A stretch of DNA of 43,339 nt, taken from NCBI GenBank assembly GCA_029239355.1, contig JAQZAZ010000032.1, positions 1 to 43,339 on the forward strand, given 5' to 3'. A program made the position numbers and the translations under genes. The first letter of the stretch is position 1. Each line of letters opens with the position of its first letter. The DNA is from Sphingobacterium sp. (lineage in GTDB: Bacteria; Bacteroidota; Bacteroidia; Sphingobacteriales; Sphingobacteriaceae). This document shows, in pieces, positions 33,266 through 41,221 of the stretch. The notes below the pieces were generated by a model. That model ran no database searches and had not been told where the DNA came from. It saw only the letters and a list, made by a program, of their open reading frames with translations.

Positions 33266-34309
33266 TTAGCCTAAAGTTCTATTAATATCAAATCCACCGT
33301 CTGAGGTACCATAAAAAGCAATATTACCACACCAAGGGCAAGTATTTTCGCCATCACCTTTGATACAATGTATTCCACCACAGGAGCAGCTGGCTAGACC
33401 AAATTGATTACCGCAGCACGGACAATTGGGATTACCATACAGCTCGTCGGTTGATACCTTCAAGTTAGCATTGTAAGGGCCAGAGTAATCACGATAGGCA
33501 TTTTCATCTATTTTATAAGCCCCTTGTACACGATAAATCCGGGTAGATAGGTTCATGATACCGGAGTCTTCCATATCACGCCTAAATTTGATCAGATATG
33601 ATTTATCGGTATTTGCACATTTTGCATTGAGCACCACAAAATTGTCATCCACGATCTGATGCATTTTCCCCGTTTCAACTTTCTCAATTACCTCAGGATT
33701 ACTTTTCGTTAAATTTATTGCATCGGTATCGCTATTAGTCACTTGTTCACTCGTCGCTTTGATGGAAGCTGTCACCCATTTAAAAAACTCCTTATATGAC
33801 TGCGCACCACTATCATTAAACCGTAACACATGTGAAGTCAGTTTCTCCAATAACCTATAGTTGGTATTATCTCCTATTGAGATCGCGATCAGATTCGCTT
33901 TGCGTTGGTATACTGTATTCCATTTTGTCATGGCCTCTTCAGTATCATCTGTCGGTACACCATCTGTAAACAAAAATATAATGGGTTTCCAATCGCCTTT
34001 TCGTTCATATGTCGTCGCCATCAACTCCGTATCAATGGAACGCATCAGTTCTGTCAATCCACTGGACAGCGAAGTTCCACTACCAATAGGTAGCTTGGGT
34101 GGGTAAAAAGTGATCACGTCCTGCAAGGGAGTAATTACCTTGCTTTTACCAGCAAATCCAATAATGGATATCCATACGGTTTCAAGTGCAAAAGGATCAG
34201 TTTTGAGCGTCTGAATAACGGTACCAATCCCGTCTTGTACTTGTTCGATAGGTTCGCCGACCATAGATTCAGATACATCTATTAAGAAATATACAGGTAA
34301 TCTTCTCAT
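33266..34309 (-). CDS. TerY-like VWA protein with C-terminal zinc ribbon
   Basis: The 347-residue protein begins with a VWA domain. The metal-ion-dependent adhesion site is visible as LIDVSESMVGEPI, GSGTSLSSGL and LFTDGVPTDD. The C-terminal ~130 residues contain paired cysteines (CPCCGNQF, CSCGGIHC, CPWCGN) for one or two zinc ribbons. Such TerY-like proteins are the adaptor of the TerY-P triad. This is the longest of the three VWA proteins here. It lies 2 nt upstream of the phosphatase gene. Confidence 0.9.
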   Translation of the reverse strand: MRRLPVYFLIDVSESMVGEPIEQVQDGIGTVIQTLKTDPFALETVWISIIGFAGKSKVITPLQDVITFYPPKLPIGSGTSLSSGLTELMRSIDTELMATTYERKGDWKPIIFLFTDGVPTDDTEEAMTKWNTVYQRKANLIAISIGDNTNYRLLEKLTSHVLRFNDSGAQSYKEFFKWVTASIKATSEQVTNSDTDAINLTKSNPEVIEKVETGKMHQIVDDNFVVLNAKCANTDKSYLIKFRRDMEDSGIMNLSTRIYRVQGAYKIDENAYRDYSGPYNANLKVSTDELYGNPNCPCCGNQFGLASCSCGGIHCIKGDGENTCPWCGNIAFYGTSDGGFDINRTLG

Positions 34310-34324
34310 GATTAGTTCAAAGTT

Positions 34325-34963
34325 TTAAACGATAATATTCAATTCGTTCGGTGGAGGTGGAAGTGTCAGGATTTCGCCAGTACCTTGGGATTTACTGCCC
34401 ATTTCAATTGATGAACTCACCCATCGAAAAAAGGTTGTCAATGTATTGCTATCCGTGGTATCCAATTTGACAACTTCGTCCGTCAACTCCTTCAAAAAAG
34501 AAACTTCGGCTTTAGGACCGGCTGCACAACCAACAATAATTCCAAAATCCATAGCTTTGATTTTGGGAATGCACATCCGATATTTCTGAATATCGGATGG
34601 CTTCCCATCGGTGAAAACAAAGAGCAGAGGCTTCCAGTCACCCTTTTGTTCGGTCGATCCCTTAACCAGTTCATTATCTATCATTTTAAGCAGCATTTCG
34701 AGTGCCTCTCCTGTATGAGTTGGGCCGCTTTCGGGGCAATGTATTTCTACTGGCTGAAAGCTTGCCAAGTCGGTCAAAGGAACTAGATTACGAACTTCGC
34801 GATCAAAGGTAATGACACTGATATGCAAGGAATCCATCGCTTGTGGATCCGTACGGAGCATACTAATGAGTCCATTAAAGCCATTATTCAATGCTTGTAT
34901 GGGCTCACCACGCATAGATCCTGAGGTGTCGAGCAGAAAGTAGGCTAATAATCGTCTGTTCAT
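34325..34963 (-). CDS. TerY-like VWA protein
   Basis: The 212-residue protein is a VWA domain alone. MIDAS residues are visible in FLLDTSGSMRGEPI and VFTDGKPSD. It shares length and pattern with the next gene, so the two are recent relatives. The end (LPPPPNELNI) is conserved in both. It likely binds a phosphorylated or calcium-bound partner in the TerD complex. Two nt separate it from the preceding gene. Confidence 0.9.
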   Translation of the reverse strand: MNRRLLAYFLLDTSGSMRGEPIQALNNGFNGLISMLRTDPQAMDSLHISVITFDREVRNLVPLTDLASFQPVEIHCPESGPTHTGEALEMLLKMIDNELVKGSTEQKGDWKPLLFVFTDGKPSDIQKYRMCIPKIKAMDFGIIVGCAAGPKAEVSFLKELTDEVVKLDTTDSNTLTTFFRWVSSSIEMGSKSQGTGEILTLPPPPNELNIIV

Positions 34964-34965
34964 AA

Positions 34966-35604
34966 CTAAGCTACTATAACTAACTCCGATGGCGGTGGTG
35001 GTAGCTGATCCAATCCAGTTACCTCTTTTCCTGATTCCTCAACTTTGGTCGATGTAGTGGATATGGAAGCCGTTACCCATTGAAAGAATTTTGAGATGCT
35101 TTCTGAATCTGCACTGTCAAGACGTACTACAGAATTAGTAATTTGTCTTAAAATGGCATCATCAGCCCCTTGTCCGGCTGCACAACCAACAATCAACCCT
35201 TTATTAACAGCCTTTAGTTTACTATACCCTTGCTGCCAATTATCCGTTGGGATACCGTCGGTCATAACAAAAATCAGTGGTTTCCAGTCGCCTTTCTGTT
35301 CCAGTGTGGTCATGGTTACCTCTGTTTCCAGTTTATCAGCAAGTAAGGCCAAGGCTGCTCCCAAGGATGTCACACCAGAGGCTTTAATATCAACCATCTG
35401 AAAGGATGCCAGATCGGTCAAGGGTACGATTTGTTTGGCTTCAGAATCAAAAGTGATGATACTGACAAAAGCAGTCTCGATCGCCTGAGGATTTTGACGT
35501 AGGGAATGCATCATCATCTGTACACCGTTTTTAACAGCTTCAATTGGTTCTCCGGTCATTGAACCAGAAGTATCCAATAATAGATATACGGGAAGTCTTC
35601 TCAT
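34966..35604 (-). CDS. TerY-like VWA protein
   Basis: This 212-residue VWA protein is nearly the same length as its neighbour (MIDAS: LLLDTSGSMTGEPI, MTDGIPTDN; end LPPPPSELVIV). The pair arose by tandem duplication. Both stand between the TerD genes and the longer VWA-zinc-ribbon gene. Confidence 0.9.
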   Translation of the reverse strand: MRRLPVYLLLDTSGSMTGEPIEAVKNGVQMMMHSLRQNPQAIETAFVSIITFDSEAKQIVPLTDLASFQMVDIKASGVTSLGAALALLADKLETEVTMTTLEQKGDWKPLIFVMTDGIPTDNWQQGYSKLKAVNKGLIVGCAAGQGADDAILRQITNSVVRLDSADSESISKFFQWVTASISTTSTKVEESGKEVTGLDQLPPPPSELVIVA

Positions 35605-35606
35605 GG

Positions 35607-36218
35607 CTATAAAAATTTTTGCTGAACGGTTTTAATAGTCTCTTCCAACTTGCGGTCTTTAGTAGGCTCTCCAATGGCATTAAATTTCCATTCACCATTG
35701 CGTTTATAAAACACACCTAATACCATGGAAACATGCCCGGAAAAACCTTCACCTTTAGCAATGTTGTAGGTCGCAAATACTTCATTGACCCGGGAAGGTG
35801 TGCCCTCATAAATCCGGATAGAGGCAAAAGGAATAGTGCCGAAATCATGCCCACGATAACTGTTGAGCACAAATGCGACATGAGTTACTTGACTATTAAG
35901 CTTAGAAAAATCAACCGTGATGATTTCATTATCCAAGCCATCATCGCCATCCATGTCTCCCGTCAAATCGTCGCCACTGTGACTAATGGCTCCATCTTTA
36001 GATCGTAAGCTCCCGAAGTACACAACGTCAACATTGTTTTTAGCTTCATCGAAAAGGATGCAACTGGCATCTAGATCTACCGCCTCCTTATCTATTCCGC
36101 CAAGCCAATTTTTCTTTTCAATAGCTCCCCAGTTCACCCCTACACAAACATTTTGCAATACTGTACCATTACCTTTTTGAAGGTTGATACGTTGTCCTTT
36201 TTGAAGATTAATACCCAT
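35607..36218 (-). CDS. TerD-family stress protein
   Basis: The 203-residue TerD-type protein has the calcium-binding beta-sandwich marks: EAVDLDASCILFDE, HSGDDLTGDMDGDD and VAFVLNSYRG. The N-terminus carries a small internal duplication (INLQKGQRINLQKG) from an 18-bp tandem duplication that other TerD proteins here lack. TerD proteins bind Ca2+ and form complexes at the membrane in tellurite, phage and stress responses. It is 2 nt upstream of a VWA gene. Confidence 0.92.
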   Translation of the reverse strand: MGINLQKGQRINLQKGNGTVLQNVCVGVNWGAIEKKNWLGGIDKEAVDLDASCILFDEAKNNVDVVYFGSLRSKDGAISHSGDDLTGDMDGDDGLDNEIITVDFSKLNSQVTHVAFVLNSYRGHDFGTIPFASIRIYEGTPSRVNEVFATYNIAKGEGFSGHVSMVLGVFYKRNGEWKFNAIGEPTKDRKLEETIKTVQQKFL

Positions 36219-36222
36219 TTTC

Positions 36223-36777
36223 TTAATTGTATTTCGTTAAATAATCTTCCAATCCACCTTTCATACCCATACCCACAGCTTCAAATTTCCATTCACCATT
36301 CCGTTTATAAATACGGCCAAACTCGACAGCGGTCTCTATAGAGAAATCCTCTTCCAATTCGTATTTCAATAGTTCCTCATTTGAAGCAGTGTCGAGAATA
36401 CGCATAAATGAATTGCGTACTTGTCCAAAGTTCTGACCACGTGATACTGCATCGTGAATGGTAATGACGATGCATATTTCTGTCGCTGTATCTTCAATCT
36501 TCGCTAGATCTACTATGATTTGCTCGTCGTCACCATCCCCATCTCCCGTAAGATTGTCACCAGTATGAACCACTGCCTCATTTGGGGATTTTAGGTTGTT
36601 GTAAAAAATAAAATGTTGATCTGAAAGGATCTTTTTGTCTTCTCCAAGAATAAATACCGAAGCGTCCAAGTCAAAGGCGCTTCCTGTGGAAGAACTATTT
36701 GTGTCCCAGCCTAGGCCGATTGTAAATTTGGGTGCATTGATGTTTTCTCTTTGCCCTTTTTGTAAATTGATTGCCAT
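36223..36777 (-). CDS. TerD-family stress protein
   Basis: The 184-residue TerD-type protein shows SAFDLDASVFIL, HTGDNLTGDGDGDDEQI and ICIVITIHDA. Its first residues (MAINLQKGQR) are shared with the first TerD of the operon. The preceding phosphoribosyltransferase frame runs 67 nt into this gene in another phase. It is closest in pattern to the TerD at 38924. Confidence 0.93.
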   Translation of the reverse strand: MAINLQKGQRENINAPKFTIGLGWDTNSSSTGSAFDLDASVFILGEDKKILSDQHFIFYNNLKSPNEAVVHTGDNLTGDGDGDDEQIIVDLAKIEDTATEICIVITIHDAVSRGQNFGQVRNSFMRILDTASNEELLKYELEEDFSIETAVEFGRIYKRNGEWKFEAVGMGMKGGLEDYLTKYN

Positions 36778-37586
36778 GATTTATGTTGTTTTAGTTTTAT
36801 AATATTCTGTTGGTAATGCGCTATAGTATGGTAGTTATTGCTAATTGCTAGATCGAACAATTCACAGCTTTTTTCTACCGAAATTTGATTGACGACCTGG
36901 AAGAAGTCAATTTCATTTAACAAGAGTAAATATTTAACCAAGCGTGTATTGAAGTGAAAACTATTACTATTAATGATCCGTACAAGGTCGACCGGTGATT
37001 TCACATCAAAATAATTGTATCTATTCTCGATATTGGGATGGATAGCCTGGTTGACGAGCTCAGCATAATAGACAAAGAAAAAAGTCCCTTGCACGTTATT
37101 ATCTTTCAGTATCCTTTCAACTGTCAGTTCGTGGCTTCCAGTGATCTTGATATCATCTAAAAAAATACAGAACCTATCTGCTATAAAATCCCGATCCAAA
37201 TGATATGTATCGTTGGAAATGAGTTTTAACCGTTGTTCAGAGTCCATATTTCCATAGTCCTCCACATAGGTCTGTTTGCGATGGATCTTACTTTCTTTGC
37301 ATGCGGCCTTGCCATGCTGAAACAAAAACCTATTTAACTCCCGCTTGAAGTAGGAACATAAAAAATTGGAGGCTGTTGGAATGGAATGATACGGGCTTGG
37401 CAATAAAATAATCTCCTCTTGTTCGAGAATCAAATTTTTATGCTTTGCCAAAAACCCCATGCACAGTTCTTTTGCAAATTTCTCGGCATAGATAGTCTCA
37501 CCAAACTTAAAACGACTGTATTCCATTTCAGAAAAAGGACACACATGCTGATGTTCAACATGATGTAAACTATATCTGTACATCAT
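36711..37586 (-). CDS. phosphoribosyltransferase-like protein of the Ter system
   Basis: This 291-residue protein has a PRTase-type core: IILLPSPYHSIPTASNFLCS near residue 60 and FCIFLDDIKITGSHELTVER near residue 145. The latter is the PRPP-binding loop (acidic pair plus TGS). PRTases and HAD phosphatases accompany TerD genes in many Ter systems, where they may make or modify a nucleotide-like compound. The C-terminal ~22 codons run 67 nt into the next TerD gene, unusual for this otherwise tightly packed operon. The start could be either of two consecutive ATGs. It lies 3 nt after the HAD gene. Confidence 0.82.
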   Translation of the reverse strand: MMYRYSLHHVEHQHVCPFSEMEYSRFKFGETIYAEKFAKELCMGFLAKHKNLILEQEEIILLPSPYHSIPTASNFLCSYFKRELNRFLFQHGKAACKESKIHRKQTYVEDYGNMDSEQRLKLISNDTYHLDRDFIADRFCIFLDDIKITGSHELTVERILKDNNVQGTFFFVYYAELVNQAIHPNIENRYNYFDVKSPVDLVRIINSNSFHFNTRLVKYLLLLNEIDFFQVVNQISVEKSCELFDLAISNNYHTIAHYQQNIIKLKQHKSWQSIYKKGKEKTSMHPNLQSA

Positions 37587-37589
37587 AAC

Positions 37590-38252
37590 TTATTGGATTA
37601 ATATTGCGTTAAAACCATAATTGATAGCGCCATTATAATCTGCCTTCCGATTATCACCTATATGGACAATATCTTTTTTCTCGATCCTTCGTTGTTGCCT
37701 TATTTTTTGAAAAACAAGGTCAAAAGCTGTATTATTTGGTTTGGAAACTCCTATTTCATCTGAATAAAGTTGAAAGGAGAAGAAGTCTGAGAGCTCATAA
37801 TATTCCAGTACCTGACGTAACACATTACCTTCCAGAAATGCAGTATTGCTTAGAAGACTTAGGGTCTTCCCCTTAGAAACTATTGTTTCGAATACGCTTT
37901 TCAGATTATCATCCAGGAGAACAGGCTTATATTCCCAAAAAAGAGTATCGACTTTCCTCGTGAATTCCGTCAAACACTCTTTGAGATTTGTATCGAGAAC
38001 AATTCCTAATTCATTTAAAATCAAACAGTAGATAAGCTCACGATCTATATGTTTTCCTGTTATCTCACTGATCTGATTGCTCAGGATATCGTAATGCCGG
38101 ACGACTAAACCTATATCCTCGATCTTTTTATCGACGCAAAAGAAATCCCGTAGCAACATATTTCTCTTTTGTTTGAAATGAGGATTTGACTTAATGAGTG
38201 TAAGCCATAGATCAAAAGAATAGTGTTCGAATAATGACGTATCAATAACCAT
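37590..38252 (-). CDS. HAD-superfamily hydrolase of the Ter system
   Basis: The 220-residue protein has the HAD motifs in order: SFDLWLTLI with the nucleophile Asp (the second Asp is Trp, as in some HAD-IA members), SLLSNTAF, VSKPNNTAF with the Lys, and HIGDNRKADYNGAINYGF with the acidic pair. A helical cap lies between motifs I and II. It is predicted to be a phosphatase on a small metabolite. Adjacent to the PRTase gene, it is part of the Ter metabolic pair. Confidence 0.9.
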   Translation of the reverse strand: MVIDTSLFEHYSFDLWLTLIKSNPHFKQKRNMLLRDFFCVDKKIEDIGLVVRHYDILSNQISEITGKHIDRELIYCLILNELGIVLDTNLKECLTEFTRKVDTLFWEYKPVLLDDNLKSVFETIVSKGKTLSLLSNTAFLEGNVLRQVLEYYELSDFFSFQLYSDEIGVSKPNNTAFDLVFQKIRQQRRIEKKDIVHIGDNRKADYNGAINYGFNAILIQ

Positions 38253-38261
38253 AATGATTCT

Positions 38262-38915
38262 TTATTTTGATCCGGCGGTCCATTGCATTCCCCATCGGTA
38301 AGCCCTGTCACAGTCTCCATGCGAAGTATGAAAAGTCACCAGCTTTCTGACAGTGATTGAATCTGGAGAAAAGAGTATTTCCCCTATTGCACAGAATTTG
38401 TTTTGACTAGATTGTGCTCCCATCTGTACTTCTATTTCAGCATTACCCGGGACCTTTACAGTGACAACGCCATTCGTTTCTTGCCAACGGGCCGCCCCCT
38501 CATAAATGAAACAGTAGATAACCATTCGTTTCAGATCTTTTAGACCAGCAGGATTTACAATAATATTCTCCCCAGACCCTGAACCAGTCCCTCTATCATC
38601 ACCTGTATGCCATACCCAAGGTTCGGCCACATAGCGTCCCTGTCTGGTCCAACGATCCTTGGATCCCCCCCTGCCACCAGAGAACTGAAGACCATCGATA
38701 ACGTCTTTGTCTCCGTTATTCAACTCATAGAAACAACCCAGATCGAGGTCGATATCTTTACTGAATAGACTCCCAAACAATCCCTTTTTTGCACCTTTTG
38801 ACCAATTCAAATTGATATTAATCTCCTGTGTAATTGGATTGGCTTTTTTTGATAAGTCAATAAAATGTGAGTCACCTTTCTTTTCAAGTGTGATTTTCTC
38901 TAGGTTAATAGCCAT
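38262..38915 (-). CDS. terA: TerA-like TerD-superfamily protein
   Basis: This 217-residue protein is a distinct TerD-superfamily branch. It has a long N-terminal lead, then LNWSKGAKKG, KDIDLDLGCFYELNNGD, WVWHTGDDRGTGSGSGENI and FIYEGAARWQETNG. The end (GDCDRAYRWGMQWTAGSK) matches the TerA family. TerA is a core protein of the ter operon next to TerD. The gene symbol is by pattern only. Eight nt separate it from the first TerD gene. Confidence 0.85.
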   Translation of the reverse strand: MAINLEKITLEKKGDSHFIDLSKKANPITQEININLNWSKGAKKGLFGSLFSKDIDLDLGCFYELNNGDKDVIDGLQFSGGRGGSKDRWTRQGRYVAEPWVWHTGDDRGTGSGSGENIIVNPAGLKDLKRMVIYCFIYEGAARWQETNGVVTVKVPGNAEIEVQMGAQSSQNKFCAIGEILFSPDSITVRKLVTFHTSHGDCDRAYRWGMQWTAGSK

Positions 38916-38923
38916 AATCTATA

Positions 38924-39499
38924 TTATTTTATAATTTGTCCTTTATAATATTTTGACAGGAAGAAGGCTAGGTCTTCTTTGTAGCCCATACCAGAAGCTT
39001 CAAACTTCCAGCTATCGTTACGCCGATAAAGCCTTCCAAATTCTACAGCTGTTTCGAGAGAAAAATCTTCCCCCAATTCATATTTTGCAACTTCTTGTCC
39101 ATTGCTATCGTCAACAATGCGTATGTAGGAATTTCTTACCTGTCCATAGTTTTGTCTACGGGCAATAGCATCATGAATAGTAACGACAAAGGATATCTCC
39201 ATAATCCGAGCGTCGATCTTTGATAAATCAACTTGGATACTTTCATCATCGCCATCTGCACTGTTTCCACCAGTGGGATCATCACCAGTATGATGAAGTG
39301 CGCCATCGGGGGAATCTGTATTTCCATAAAAAATAAAGAAAGGCTCAGCTGGAATCTGTTTTGATTGATCAATCATAAATGCTGATGCATCCAGGTCAAA
39401 ATCACTACCAGTTCCTTCATTAGGATCCCATCCCAATCCTATTGTAATCTTAGTAAGTCCAACTTCAATCCGTTGTCCTTTTTGTAGGTTAATAGCCAT
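38924..39499 (-). CDS. terD: TerD-family stress protein, first gene of the ter operon
   Basis: The start at 39499 (MAINLQKGQR) is chosen because all TerD proteins here open this way; an in-frame ATG at 39547 would add a non-homologous leader. The 191-residue protein shows SDFDLDASAFMIDQ, HTGDDPTGGNSADGDDES and SFVVTIHDAIARR. It heads the operon that runs through twelve more genes to the secreted nuclease, under boxed promoter P1. Confidence 0.93.
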   Translation of the reverse strand: MAINLQKGQRIEVGLTKITIGLGWDPNEGTGSDFDLDASAFMIDQSKQIPAEPFFIFYGNTDSPDGALHHTGDDPTGGNSADGDDESIQVDLSKIDARIMEISFVVTIHDAIARRQNYGQVRNSYIRIVDDSNGQEVAKYELGEDFSLETAVEFGRLYRRNDSWKFEASGMGYKEDLAFFLSKYYKGQIIK

Positions 39500-39625
39500 A
39501 CTATCTGTTAATAAAAGCTTCACGTATCCAGAATAATAACCTTTCAAGTTTATTCAACTTTTGACAGGAATGTCTATCAAACTATTTCTGCTCTTCGACT
39601 TTCCAGGTAATTATCTCCTTGTGAA

Positions 39626-39670
39626 CAAAATTAGCCTGTTTTGGAGAGCATACTTTACGGGAAACCGTAG
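39626..39670 (-). promoter_or_regulatory. boxed promoter P1 for the ter operon
   Basis: TACGG-TTTC-CCGTA (39669-39656 on the minus strand) is followed after exactly 22 nt by TAATTTTG (39633-39626), a perfect -7 element. The ter operon starts about 127 nt downstream of the -7, so the leader is long. The opposite direction, towards the TPR gene, has no -7 at 22 nt. Confidence 0.82.
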
Positions 39671-39804
39671 ACCACGGAAAATTATTGGACAAAACAGATT
39701 TTACTAGATCTTGCTTTGGTGAGGAAATATTAGAGATGCTGAGGCTATGTAAACTCATTTTAGTACATTTAAAAAAAATATGGCCTACATTAGATTTTAA
39801 TGCT

Positions 39805-40293
39805 ATGAGTGCAAATGTTCCAATAGTTCGGCAGGTGTCCTGGCCAGCTATCATAATCATTATCTTAGTATGGGGACTCTTTATCGCGACTGCTGTGTTT
39901 TTCTTTCAAAAGCATGGCTATTTTATAGGCGTAGTGCTTTTTATACTTATAACCATACTATTGCAGCAGGCAATCCCTAAAAGCCACAATAAGGGGATGA
40001 AAGCGATCAAACAAAAGGATTTCAAAACAGCTCTAGCGTACTTTAAACAGAGTGCTGACTATTTCACGAGATATACCTGGGTGGACAAGTACCGTGCGCT
40101 GACACTATTGAGTGCCTCAAAACTGTGCTATCGGGAAATGGCTCTCTGTAATATTGCATTCTGTTATGTGCAGACAATGGAAGCAGAAAAAGCAAAAGCA
40201 CTTTATGAACAGATCCTGAAAGAATATCCGGATAATGGGATTGCGTACTACAGTCTCAACTCAATCAATACATTTTCAGATAAGGCTAATTAA
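39805..40293 (+). CDS. membrane-anchored TPR-like protein, divergent from ter
   Basis: The ATG at 39805 (MSANVPIVRQ) is preferred; the frame also reads further upstream through the boxed promoter. The 162-residue product has two membrane helices (AIIIIILVWGLFIATAVFF and a second at FIGVVLFILITILL), then two to three TPR-like helix pairs (KGMKAIKQKDFKTALAYFKQ, CNIAFCYVQTMEAEKAKALY). It presumably faces the cytoplasm and may link the membrane to Ter proteins. The gene ends in a terminator shared with the small RNA candidate. Confidence 0.72.
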   Translation: MSANVPIVRQVSWPAIIIIILVWGLFIATAVFFFQKHGYFIGVVLFILITILLQQAIPKSHNKGMKAIKQKDFKTALAYFKQSADYFTRYTWVDKYRALTLLSASKLCYREMALCNIAFCYVQTMEAEKAKALYEQILKEYPDNGIAYYSLNSINTFSDKAN

Positions 40294-40352
40294 AAAATAC
40301 CTGACCGCACTGAATCTCATAAATTGGCGGCTATTCTACAAACGATATAATA

Positions 40353-40475
40353 ATAAGAAAGGCTATCGGAGGATAGCCTTTTCTGTTCATTAATTGGTTA
40401 ACATATGGCACTAATATCTTGAATGCGTCAGCTATTTTTGTGCAACGACAATTATAATTCCTGCTATAAATCCGT
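40353..40475 (-). ncRNA. candidate small RNA driven by boxed promoter P4
   Basis: The boxed promoter at 40481-40527 faces left into a segment with no gene on the minus strand. A start near 40475 and the hairpin at 40358-40381 with its T-rich tail would give an RNA of about 110-125 nt. The only open frames are very short (4 codons, and 19 codons running through the hairpin). The 3' end is convergent with the TPR gene. Inferred from promoter and terminator only; no known RNA family is recognised. Confidence 0.55.
40358..40381. terminator. bidirectional terminator of the TPR gene and the small RNA
   Basis: AAAGGCTATC (40358-40367) pairs perfectly with GATAGCCTTT (40372-40381) around a GGAG loop. 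TTCTGTT follows on the plus strand and TCTTATTATTAT on the minus strand. Confidence 0.85.
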
Positions 40476-40480
40476 CAATA

Positions 40481-40527
40481 CAAACTTAACGCAATACGAC
40501 AACGATCCCTTACGGGAACCCGTAAGG
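40481..40527 (-). promoter_or_regulatory. boxed promoter P4, facing an ORF-poor segment
   Basis: The box here is the most symmetric of the five: CCTTACGGG and CCCGTAAGG, separated by AA (40508-40527). On the minus strand, 22 nt after the CCGTA core, is TAAGTTTG (40488-40481), a perfect -7 element. It is only 15 nt downstream of the response-regulator stop codon. Confidence 0.82.
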
Positions 40528-40541
40528 AGATAAAAATGTTT

Positions 40542-41207
40542 CTATATAAAACCAAGCTCCTTACAATGCGCTACCAGTTGTTCATTTTTGGTAAAGCCGA
40601 GTACATCTTTCATCAGGTTGAGCCTTTTCTCGATGCTGCTGAGGCTTGATGGTCGGATATCACGCTGTTGGAGATATTCGGGCATCTCCTTCTGGGATAT
40701 TCCTTCGTAAAGCAACTTGACGATATGGAGATCAAACTGGGTAAACTCATGTGAATTTTGCTCCTGTATAAACTTCTTGCTATCGGGCGATTGATAGGTA
40801 CGGTGCTGGTAAACAATCTGCAGAGCTTCGCGCAGATGCTGCCCGTCACGACGGGCCTTGCGTACAAGTCCATCAATCTGATTGTCTCGAAACATCTCAT
40901 TGATCAGTGCAGACCGGTCTTTGGCGGTCAGCACAATAACCTTAATATCGGGTTGTACGATCTTAACGGCTTTGATCAGGGAAAGGCCGTCTTTGATTTC
41001 CTGTGGGCTATCGTCATCTTCAAATTCAATATCGGTGATCAACAGATCATAAGGCTCGCCATCACGGATGGCATTTTTGATCCAGGTGAGGGCATGATCA
41101 CAATAATACACATATTTGGTATCATGAATTCCCAGGTCGTGCAGGGTTTTCTGCACTGAAATGTTGGCTATCTCGTGGTCTTCGGCAATGAGTACTTTTT
41201 TAAACAT
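40542..41207 (-). CDS. response regulator (receiver plus LuxR/NarL-type DNA-binding domain)
   Basis: This 221-residue protein has a receiver domain: KVLIAEDHEIANISVQ with the acidic pocket, LLITDIEFEDD with the phospho-acceptor Asp, KVIVLTAKDRSAL with the Thr and LVRKARRDG with the Lys. The C-terminal part (FTQFDLHIVKLLYEGISQKE, then SLSSIEKRLNLMKDVL) is a GerE/LuxR-type helix-turn-helix in a form common in Bacteroidota. NarL-type regulators bind 7-2-7 inverted heptamers, which matches the island box. The gene is 14 nt from the kinase stop and also has its own boxed promoter inside the kinase gene. Confidence 0.9.
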   Translation of the reverse strand: MFKKVLIAEDHEIANISVQKTLHDLGIHDTKYVYYCDHALTWIKNAIRDGEPYDLLITDIEFEDDDSPQEIKDGLSLIKAVKIVQPDIKVIVLTAKDRSALINEMFRDNQIDGLVRKARRDGQHLREALQIVYQHRTYQSPDSKKFIQEQNSHEFTQFDLHIVKLLYEGISQKEMPEYLQQRDIRPSSLSSIEKRLNLMKDVLGFTKNEQLVAHCKELGFI

Positions 41208-41221
41208 ACAATATTGTCTTT

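Noticed and set aside
39656..39804. Box P1 acting also on the divergent TPR gene
   Set aside because: On the plus strand the position 22 nt after the core reads AAACAGAT, not a -7 element. Indirect effects remain possible.
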